DNA of 24,371 nucleotides, taken from Chromera velia (lineage: Eukaryota > Sar > Chromeraceae). The position numbers were made by a program, and so were the translations under genes. The stretch spans positions 5,922 to 30,292 of the forward strand of contig JAHBMJ010001144.1 in NCBI GenBank assembly GCA_018398765.1. The letters run 5' to 3'. The notes beneath the pieces were generated by a model that did no database searches, was not told the origin of the DNA, and saw nothing but the letters and a program-made list of their open reading frames with translations. How positions within the stretch are numbered: position 1 is the first letter of the stretch; each line of letters begins with the position of its first letter. Below are positions 17,645 to 24,371 of this stretch, piece by piece.

Positions 17645-19383
17645 AAAGGGAAAGAGGAAAACAAATAAGGCAGCAAGAAAACCAGGAGCGCAGGTAGACT
17701 AGCGACACAGCGACACACAGGAGAGGTTTGTTGGGCGTACTTCAGTGTGCCGTAAAGTGTGAACTGGCGTTGCTGTTGCAGTGGCGCCGCCAAGACCGGT
17801 TGCCTCGTCCACAGGTGTGCGGCATTGCGGCATCTGTGGGGAGGCGGGACATGACAGGAGGACCTGTCCGGATGCAGGTCAGTCAGTTGAGCTGAGAAAG
17901 AAACACACTGCTGAGTGAAGGTGTGTTTCTGTCTACGTAGTCGATCCCTCCCTTTCTTTTGTTTTGTGCCCTTGATTGTAATGAGAGGAAATGTTGGTTC
18001 GGACGCAGGAATGGACTCTTTCATCCGCGCTTTTTTACGGCAAAAAGGAGACGCAAAAATGAGAGAATTGAATGGCACGAGGAGCGAAGACGAAGTAGAA
18101 GAGAAATAAAACGAACACCAGAAAAGAATACAGACGGGGTGGGAGGTTTCTTCTTGTTGTCTTTCTGCCTACTTTGACTGACAGAGAGACAGACAGACAG
18201 ACTGACAGACAGACAGACAGACAGACAGACTGACAGACTGACAGACAGACAGACAGACAGACAGACTGACAGACAGACACGCAGACGGGTAGACGGACAG
18301 ACAGACTGACAGACAGACTGACAGACTGACAGACAGACACGCAGACGGGTAGACGGACAGACAGACTGACAGACAGACAAACAGACAGACTGACTGACAG
18401 ACTGACAGTCAGACAGACAGACACGCAGACGGGTAGACGGACAGACCAACAGAGACAGAAGTGAAAAAAGTGGAAGCACAAAGAAACAGACTCACGTGGT
18501 CTCTCCAAGCTGTAGAGAAGACCGCCTTCGATCTGAGACCAAGTTTCTTGCCCGACGGAATTTCAACCTGAAATTGAACGTCCCCCCCTTCACTGCCGCA
18601 GCAACTCCATCGAGACCGGTCTCGTCTTCCACGGGAGTCCAAAGGTGTGGCGTTTGTGGAGAAGCCGGACACAATCGAAGAACCTGCCCGGATGCAGGTA
18701 AGCTTTCAAAGCATGGTTGGTTTGAATTGGCTTGCAGCTGTTTGTGTGGCTGCGTATCTCCAAGAGTTTTCTACAGCCTTGGAATGACTTCTGCTAGTTT
18801 GACTTTTGCTGTTTGCTGCGTGTTGTGTCACCCAAGGCCGGGGGGGCGTGAATCCTCATGGACTACAGCAAACTTCATGCGTGTGCAGTTCGCGTCAAGC
18901 TTTTTACTGAATCCCTTCTATAGAAGGAGATCGACGACCCTCCGTTTTTTCTATTCGCCATCTCTGAGTCGTCGTCTGTCACTTCTCCGTCTCGCAGGCA
19001 CCCGCCCCCGCCGCGCGTCTGCCCGAAGCCCCAGCCCCGCGGCGTCTGTCACGTCGATCGAGGGCTTCAAGGTGACGCAGTTCAAGAAGGCCACCAGCTT
19101 CAAGCACGCGGTGTGCACAGACGGTGACGACCGTGCAGAGCGGGAGATGTGTGTGCGCCTGAATTCCTCCCAGCGGTGCACCCAGTGCGGGCGTCTGATT
19201 CGGAACGACTCCGATTTTGTGGGGGCGCACGTGCAGATACAGAACCGGAGGGGACTCTGGATCATCCCGACCTGCAGGAGCTGCAATTCCAGCACTCTCA
19301 AGTGCGGGGACTGTCCAGCGGGAAGAAACGGAAACGACTGGGAGACAACGCGACACGCTGTCCCGGGAGTCAAGGTGCCATGA
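16597..19383 (+). CDS. Multi zinc-knuckle protein with C-terminal HNH-like Cys/His domain
   Basis: Six exons in one frame: 16597-16756, 16867-16962, 17229-17324, 17782-17877, 18602-18697 and 18998-19383 (stop TGA), giving 309 residues. All junctions are phase 1. Knuckles of the CX2CX4HX4C type with the GH[ND]xRTCP signature lie at residues 3-16, 69-82, 101-114, 133-146 and 165-178. A further one at 37-50 has Trp in place of its first Cys. Such knuckles bind single-stranded nucleic acid or proteins in other families. Each of exons 2-5 is 96 nt and carries one knuckle behind a RPV(A/S)SSTGV-like linker. Exon 6 has a basic Ala/Ser linker, then CTQCG (242-246), GAHV (257-260), PTCRSCN (272-278) and CGDC (284-287), a treble-clef or HNH-like pattern; catalysis is unproven. 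An upstream in-frame stop at 16540 supports the chosen ATG unless a 5' exon exists. A 50-nt intron between the first two knuckles (donor after TGCG, acceptor CTGTAG at 16696) is a possible alternative. Confidence 0.75.
17593..17640 (+). repeat. Run of 20 G followed by a GA array in intron 3 of the zinc-knuckle gene
   Basis: Twenty uninterrupted G (17593-17612) lead into (AG)n. The surrounding 17455-17680 is GAGA/GACA-rich on the coding strand. This is a strong G-quadruplex and triplex candidate, and also a place where assembly length is unreliable. Confidence 0.9.
18178..18449. repeat. CAGA array with higher-order units in intron 4 of the zinc-knuckle gene
   Basis: (CAGA)n and (CTGA) tetramers are punctuated three times by the same non-repeat block ACACGCAGACGGGTAGACGG (at about 18278, 18338 and 18421). 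The spacing is 60 then about 83 bp, showing duplication of larger blocks. Minus-strand frames of about 150 codons here are C/L/S/V repeat artefacts. Confidence 0.92.
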
Positions 19384-20253
19384 TCGATCATGCGTTTCTG
19401 TTAAACTAACCTACTCAGATCGAAAAATGGAGTACTGTCTGCTACTGGTAGTTCCTCCTCTGTACAGCAATCCAGCTCCGTGGCAGAACATCCCTCGAGA
19501 TCGGCCGGATCGAGGAGGAACTTCAATTTCCCTGCCTGCATGCATGGCATTGCATGAATGCACACATCAACTCATCAAGGGGGCATGGGACTGTTGGAAC
19601 ACCATCGGGATACGCATCCTCTGTGGCAGTGCAGGATCGAGACGACGTGATTACGTTCTTAATTCTGGATGCCAGATCTTCCCTTTGTGTTGGAATTCAG
19701 TGTACGTGCTGGAAAAGAAGCGGATCGAGTGAAGAGGATGAAGGAAAGCATGGGAAGCATTCTGATGTCGGGCGGAAGAGGATTCTCCATGACGCACGAC
19801 TTTTTTCTGACGCGATCCCACAACTCGGATCCTTCACTGAGCGGTTCTTGAGTGGAGTCCCATGTATCATGTGTGGTTGAGTGCATGTTTCTCGGTCGTG
19901 CGGTACCTTCCGTTGTGAATTGTTGCCTGCCCGTTTGCACGTATGTCTGAGTGATGCATTGTGTAAACTGGTGCTCCAGAGTCTGTCCGGATGTGTATGG
20001 GCAAATTCAAAGCAATGAGTTCCTGCAATGCACTGCTTTTTACATTGGCAAAAATATTGTATGTACGTGTTCTTGACTCCTTATCGCATTTAATTATGAG
20101 TAATTGGGACAATTAGAATGCCAATTGGGAATTTGGTATCCCAAATTCCCAATTGGAAGCAATTTTGGGAGCTATTTAGAATCGTTTTTTTCTATGTTTA
20201 CATAAACATTCTAAAACTCAAAGATTCAATGAATCAAAAAATCTGAACATCAA
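19384..20253. other. 3' flank of the zinc-knuckle gene, then AT-rich DNA
   Basis: The first 500 bp could be 3' UTR or include another exon. Two overlapping plus frames (19554-19880 and 19669-19851) look fairly coding-like (DVITFLILDARSSLCVGI; MKESMGSILMSGGRGFSM), but no family is recognised. After about 20040 the DNA is AT-rich. A perfect hairpin lies at 20121-20156. Confidence 0.4.
20121..20156. repeat. Perfect 16-bp inverted repeat with 4-nt loop
   Basis: Arms 20121-20136 and 20141-20156 (CCAATTGGGAATTTGG and its exact complement) flank a TATC loop. It lies about 100 bp outside the mobile element. Related CCAATTG-type sequence near 23020 suggests a family of small AT-rich hairpins. Confidence 0.85.
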
Positions 20254-20667
20254 CTAGAACATAGTGACCATGTTTGATTTGATTATATTTGATTTGATTT
20301 GATTTGATTTGAGCTTCAACCTCAAATATTTGATATTTGAGGTAAGATTTGAGGTTAACCTCTTAGGGTTCCTCACTGAGTCACTGACTTACTGTCACTC
20401 TGATCATTTTTCTTATGACAATAGTTATCAGAACATTTCTGATGTGTGTTTCAAAAATTTAAAAAAATATATATAAAATTATAACTTATCAGTTCCGTAA
20501 AAAAAATATGCCTGTGTGGCAGTGTATATACACTAGTCACTGAGACTCACTCTAGTACTAATAGAGATTAAGAACGTAAAATTGATAGATTTGAAATTGC
20601 ATATGACTTTTTGTTGATACGATAAAGTTAGAGCACGTACCAAAATTGAGGTGACAATCACTCAGCT

Positions 20668-21090
20668 TTATGGCACTTCCTTTTCCTCTTCTTCATGATC
20701 ACTTTCTTCAATGTGAATCGAATCGATCGGTGGTGGGAGCTGCTGAGAGCTTTTTCTCTGGCTTTTCGGCTTTCCAGGAGTGGGTGCTCCTGGGCTTCTA
20801 TTCGGTTGCGGAGAGATGACAACGGGGTAAGACGGAGAACCGCGCACACATTTGCTATTGCTGTTGGTGTTGGAACCGTCCTGTTTCTGGGCAGCTAAGC
20901 ATGAACTGGTTGCCGCTGCTGCATACTCACAACCATAAATAGTTTCTCCTTCCCCCTCGGCTCCTTGTATTTTCACCTGACACTGAATCACATTTGCCCC
21001 CTTTTGCACGGAGCATATTTTTTTTGCGTACCCGGCTCTAAAACTAAATGCCTCCTTCTTCCCGTTCGACTCTGTCAGATTGTGTGGCAT
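20668..21090 (-). CDS. Transposon ORF, left-arm copy (140 residues)
   Basis: The product begins MPHNLTESNGKKEAF and has a Cys/Lys-rich first half (KKICSVQKG, VIQCQVKI, YGCEY, SSCLAAQK), a Pro/Ser/Gln-rich middle and an acidic end (ESDHEEEEKEVP). The frame is open about 38 codons upstream of the ATG (VCKHFTPRKD just before it), so it may be the last exon of a longer protein. I recognise no domain; several Cys could bind metal. An inverted twin lies at 21752-22174. Four to five Cys are conserved in both copies. Confidence 0.5.
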   Translation of the reverse strand: MPHNLTESNGKKEAFSFRAGYAKKICSVQKGANVIQCQVKIQGAEGEGETIYGCEYAAAATSSCLAAQKQDGSNTNSNSKCVRGSPSYPVVISPQPNRSPGAPTPGKPKSQRKSSQQLPPPIDSIHIEESDHEEEEKEVP

Positions 21091-21326
21091 GTCTTTACGG
21101 GGTGTAAAATGTTTGCAGACGCTTAAAAAGGGGGCCGTAAAAGATGTTCCAGCACCAGAAAAGTCAACACAGCTGTTCGGGAAAACGTTCAGCTGATCGG
21201 TTTACCTCTGCATGAAGTAAAAGGGGGTGAAACATCAATTTCAATGTAGTTCAAAACATTTTTTTTTTGAGAGCAAACCATCAAGATTTAGGTTTTTTCA
21301 TTTAAATCAGCATGTGTGACGGATCA

Positions 21327-21509
21327 GTAGTTGCAAAAGTTTTTTCGGGACCTTCATATTTGAGGTTGAAAGTCATATTGATCAAATATTTGATCGTATT
21401 TGATAGGTTTTTAAACACTAGGTCCTCCCTGACTGGATATTTGATTTGAGCTTAAGCCTTACCTCAAATCAAATCAAATCAAATCAAATCAAATCAAACA
21501 TGGTCACTA
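21327..21509 (+). repeat. 183-bp terminal unit U, internal copy
   Basis: It starts GTAGTTGCAAAAG and ends CATGGTCACTA. It is nearly identical to 22675-22857 in the same orientation (differences such as CCTGACTGG against CCTAACTGG, and GCCTTACC against GCCCTACC). It contains an AAATATTTGATC-type palindrome and ends in a (TCAAA)n run. Confidence 0.9.
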
Positions 21510-21751
21510 ACTACCGATCCATCACACATGCTGATTTAAATGAAAAAACCTAAATCTTGATGGTTTGCTCTCAAAAAAAAAACGTTTTGAGCTGCACTGA
21601 AATTGATGTTTCACCCCCTTTTACTTCATGCAGAGGGTAAACCGATCAGCTGAACGTTTTTCCAAACAGCTGTGTTGACTTTTCTGGTGCTGGAACATCT
21701 TTTACGGCCCCCTTTTTGAGCGTCTGCAAACATTTTACACCCCGTAAAGAC

Positions 21752-22174
21752 ATGCCACACAATCCGACAGAGTCGAACGGGAAGAAGGAGGCATTTGGTT
21801 TTAGAGCCGGGTACGCAAAAAAAATATGCTCCGTACAAAAGGGGGCAAATGTGATTCAGTGTCAGGTGAAAATACAAGGAGCCGAGGGGGAAGGAGAAAC
21901 TATTTATGGCTGTGAGTATGCAGCAGCGGCAACCAGTTCATGCTTAGCTGCCCAGAAACAGGACGGTTCCAACACCAACAGCAATAGGAAACGTATGCGC
22001 GGTTCTCTGTCTCACCCCGTTGTCATCTCTCCGCAACCGAATAGAAGCCCAGGAGCACCCACTCCTGAAAAGCCGAAAAGCCAGAGAAAAAGCTCTCAGC
22101 AGCTCCCACTACCGATCGATTCGATTCACATTGAAGAAAGTGATCATGAAGAAGAGGAAAAGGAAGTGCCATAA
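21752..22174 (+). CDS. Transposon ORF, right-arm copy (140 residues)
   Basis: Same length and frame as the left-arm copy, differing at about nine residues, most in one patch (NRKRMRGSLSHP against NSKCVRGSPSYP). By eye I count roughly five silent and nine replacement changes, including about three silent in the open stretch before the ATG. The frame is intact, but the pattern does not show clear purifying selection. Both copies may simply be young. Confidence 0.5.
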   Translation: MPHNPTESNGKKEAFGFRAGYAKKICSVQKGANVIQCQVKIQGAEGEGETIYGCEYAAAATSSCLAAQKQDGSNTNSNRKRMRGSLSHPVVISPQPNRSPGAPTPEKPKSQRKSSQQLPLPIDSIHIEESDHEEEEKEVP

Positions 22175-22347
22175 AGCTAAGTGATTGTCACATCAATTTT
22201 GGTACGTGCTCTAACTTTATCGTATCAACTAAAAGTCATATACAATTTTAAATCTATCAATTTTACGTTCTTAATCTCTATTAGTACTAGAGTGAGTCTC
22301 AGTGACTAGTGTACATACACTGCCATACAGGCACATTTTTTTTACGG

Positions 22348-22509
22348 AACTGATAAGTTATAATTTTATATGTATTTTTTTAAATTTTTGAAACACACAT
22401 CAGAAATGTTCTGATAACTATTATCATAAACTGATAAGTTATAATTTTATATATATTTTTTAAAATTTTTGAAACACACATCAGAAATGTTCTGATAACT
22501 ATTGTCATG
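22348..22509. repeat. 81-bp tandem duplication inside the right arm only
   Basis: Two units start with AACTGATAAGTTATAATT at 22348 and 22429. The left arm has a single copy of this segment, so the duplication happened after the arms were inverted. It explains most of the length difference between the arms. Confidence 0.85.
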
Positions 22510-22674
22510 AGAAAAATAATCAGAGTGACAATAAGTCAGTGACTCAGTGAGGAACTCTAAGAGGTTAACCTCAAATCTTACCTCAAATATCAAATATTTG
22601 AGGTTGAAGCTCAAATCAAATCAAATCAAATCAAATCAAATCAAATATAATCAAATCAGACATGGTCACTATCG

Positions 22675-22857
22675 GTAGTTGCAAAAGTTTTTTCGGGACC
22701 TTCATATTTGAGGTTGAAAGTCATATTGATCAAATATTTGATCGTATTTGATAGGTTTTTAAACACTAGGTCCTCCCTAACTGGATATTTGATTTGAGCT
22801 TAAGCCCTACCTCAAATCAAATCAAATCAAATCAAATCAAATCAAACATGGTCACTA
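22675..22857 (+). repeat. 183-bp terminal unit U, outer copy
   Basis: Direct repeat of 21327-21509. It provides the right end of the whole element, next to the target duplication CTAGAACA. Confidence 0.9.
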
Positions 22858-22865
22858 CTAGAACA

Positions 22866-23138
22866 CCAATTAGCTTTATATTGGATTAGATTGGATTAAT
22901 GTCTGGAGGATTGGCCTCCTGCCCCAATGCCGAGCGCTCGACGTACGACGTATATTAACATTTAATTTGAATTAATAAAACACAATTGTCAATTGAAAAT
23001 TTTTAGGGAAATTTAGATTTCCAATTGAAAATCATCTATATGTTTTGAATTAGCGCTAAACAATAGATATCAGGAGAATATTGATTCGATATACTTTACT
23101 TATCAATGTTATCATAATTGACGATTTCACTAGCGATT
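22866..23138. other. AT-rich flank of the mobile element
   Basis: No gene seen. It contains CAATTG-type short inverted repeats near 22985-23030. This could be the 3' flank of the minus-strand candidate at 23139. Confidence 0.4.
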
Positions 23139-23473
23139 TCATTTGCTTATCACGTAGAAGACTAGCTGATCTCCTTCGGTCAGGATCGCATTGCTCGCAA
23201 TGTCGGTCTCAGCTGGAATAATAGCCCTAATTGACGGCAGAGTCAAGCAGTGAACATGCGAAGGCGACTCAGCCGCGACGTACTGGTAGTGCATGCTGTG
23301 ACGGGTTGAGCGTCGACCTGCAGACATGCACATAAGAGAAGGGGGCAAAAGCGCATCACTGTGGAAGCACCCGAATCAATGTGTGTCCACGTAGCGCTCC
23401 AAGAAGTGAATGTCAAACAGACTGCCTCCATTGGTGACTGAGAAGAATTGAATGTGTGTCCACTTCGAAGTAC
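23139..23473 (-). pseudogene. Possible terminal exon interrupted by one TGA, unrecognised protein
   Basis: Reading on the minus strand from an acceptor-like CAGGCAG|GT (23474), one frame gives SVTNGGSLFDIHFLERYVDTH, then a TGA at 23376-23378. It continues without a break through HSDALLPPSLMCMSAGRRS to LTEGDQLVFYVISK and a final TGA at 23139. Both halves look like ordinary globular protein, unlike the surrounding DNA. One C-to-T change (CGA to TGA) would explain the stop. The last residues recall the GD-x-L-x-F end of regulatory domains such as those of ion-transport proteins, but this is only a resemblance. An alternative is an intron using TAC|GTGGAC and TGCAG at 23318, which puts the rest in another frame. 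Confidence 0.3.
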
Positions 23474-24371
23474 CTGCCTGAATGCATGGGTCCCCCGTGG
23501 AAGAACCACAAACAGGGAATCAAACTGCGGGTTTGTAGAAAACCGTCAGAACGTTTTCTTTGTTCGTTACCCACTGAGGCAACACACAGGCATAAATGCG
23601 AAGGACACAGCCACACTGAGCCCCGCTACGAAAATTTCGCGAAAGTCCACCAGCGAGAGACCAACGCCTTGCCAAGCATATCACTTGACAAACAAAAAAG
23701 CGTTCTTCCTCGCCTCTCACCTGGATATGAGAGCTCCTTCCTCTTCTTCTTCTTCTGAGAAGCCAAGAGGGAGCGAAAAGAAAGGGGAAGAAAGAGCTCG
23801 AGACCAGGTCCAGGACGAAGTGAAGGGAAGGGAAGGGAGGGGACTGAAGGGGAGCATCCCCCCCACAAGTGTTGCCATGGGCATTTGTGCACACGACAAG
23901 ACAGGCGTCCAACTGAATGGACTGGAATGATTCTTTTACTGCATTCCCCCCATGCAGAATACACACACAAATGCGGAGAGGGCAGAGAAGAACAGCAGGC
24001 GCAGCGAACGATCGGGACAGCTAAAGCGTCCGTCTGCCTCTAGGCCTTCCTCCTCTCTGTCCATTCTCATGCAATCAATGAACCTGTGCATGCATGCTCC
24101 CCCTCTCCGGGGCCTGGCCTGGTTTGTCTTTTCTTTTCTCTTCATATTTTCTTTCGTCCATCTCCTGTGCTCTCTTCTCCTCTGAAGGGAAGGGAAGGGA
24201 AGGCAAGAAGCGAGGACGGTTGCTTCATCCAATTACTCGCTCTGTTTGAGTCATTTAATTCAAAACTCGACAAATGTCCTGCAGCTTGTTCGAACAAATG
24301 GAAACGGGGGATGAAGCTGTGGGCTCCCGGTAAATTGGCAAACAGCAAACAACGCGAAAAAAAGCAATGCC
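23474..24371. other. No supportable gene
   Basis: Mixed sequence with GAAGGG tracts at about 23820 and 24185, and CTT repeats at about 23740. It contains a TGCATGCATGC cluster near 24088. Upstream exons of the 23139 candidate might lie here, but I could not fix any. Confidence 0.4.

Larger units (their letters stand above)
20262..22857. mobile_element. Fold-back DNA transposon, hAT-like termini, 2596 bp
   Basis: The ends are TAGTGACCATG (20262) and CATGGTCACTA (ending 22857), an 11-bp terminal inverted repeat extended by (TTTGA)n/(TCAAA)n. The 8-bp direct repeat CTAGAACA flanks it on both sides (20254-20261 and 22858-22865). An 8-bp duplication with a TAGTG start fits the hAT superfamily consensus (YARNG ends). 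Inside, L (20262-21326) and an inverted L' (21510-22671) form a large palindrome with few mismatches, and a 183-bp end unit U follows each of them in direct orientation, giving L-U-L'-U. L+U alone (20262-21509, 1248 bp) also has matching termini, so it is probably the original element. No hAT transposase catalytic region is visible, so the element is non-autonomous. Confidence 0.85.

Noticed and set aside
18021-18508. Minus frames of over 150 codons rich in SVCLSV
   Set aside because: Translation of the CAGA array in an intron.
1-24371. tRNA, rRNA or snRNA genes
   Set aside because: I looked for T-loop GTTCGA contexts and conserved snRNA strings; a GTTTCGAAC at about 12205 has no matching D-arm or acceptor stem, and nothing else was convincing.

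Overview
This is nuclear DNA of a eukaryotic protist. Genes are split by many introns with TGCAG-type acceptors, and almost every intron and intergenic stretch is filled with simple repeats (TCTG, CTTT, GGAT, CAGA, GA). The GC-balanced gene space is interrupted by AT-rich islands. An alveolate alga of the chromerid type (Chromera or Vitrella) is my best guess. It rests on overall texture and on TGCATGCA motifs like those bound by apicomplexan AP2 factors, and it is not proven.

Layout. (a) 24-3890, plus strand: the last nine exons of SPT16, the large subunit of the FACT histone chaperone. They cover the end of the Rtt106-like middle domain and the acidic C-terminal tail. (b) 3891-14548: mostly low-complexity DNA, minisatellites and AT-rich islands. 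It holds a few weak gene candidates, including one well-formed exon at 7471-7672 with a decayed relative at 6735. (c) 14549-19383: the most informative part, a divergent gene pair. The minus-strand gene encodes one CCHC zinc knuckle, a Q/E/K-rich middle, a SIAH-like RING plus one zinc finger, and a UBA/CUE-like tail. The plus-strand gene encodes six zinc-knuckle units, four of them on successive exons of exactly 96 nt with phase 1-1 boundaries, and ends in an HNH-like Cys/His domain. The shared knuckle type and intron phase suggest exon shuffling across the shared promoter. That promoter region carries three TGCATGCA octamers and a 22-bp perfect palindrome. (d) 20262-22857: a 2.6-kb fold-back mobile element with 11-bp terminal inverted repeats and an 8-bp target duplication, which looks hAT-like. 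It holds two inverted copies of one 140-residue ORF. (e) 23139-23473, minus strand: a possible gene remnant with one in-frame TGA. The rest, to 24371, shows no supportable gene.

Most long open frames in this window come from repeats whose period is a multiple of three, or are antisense shadows. Exon boundaries were chosen by eye from splice signals, frame and family resemblance. No search or alignment program was used.
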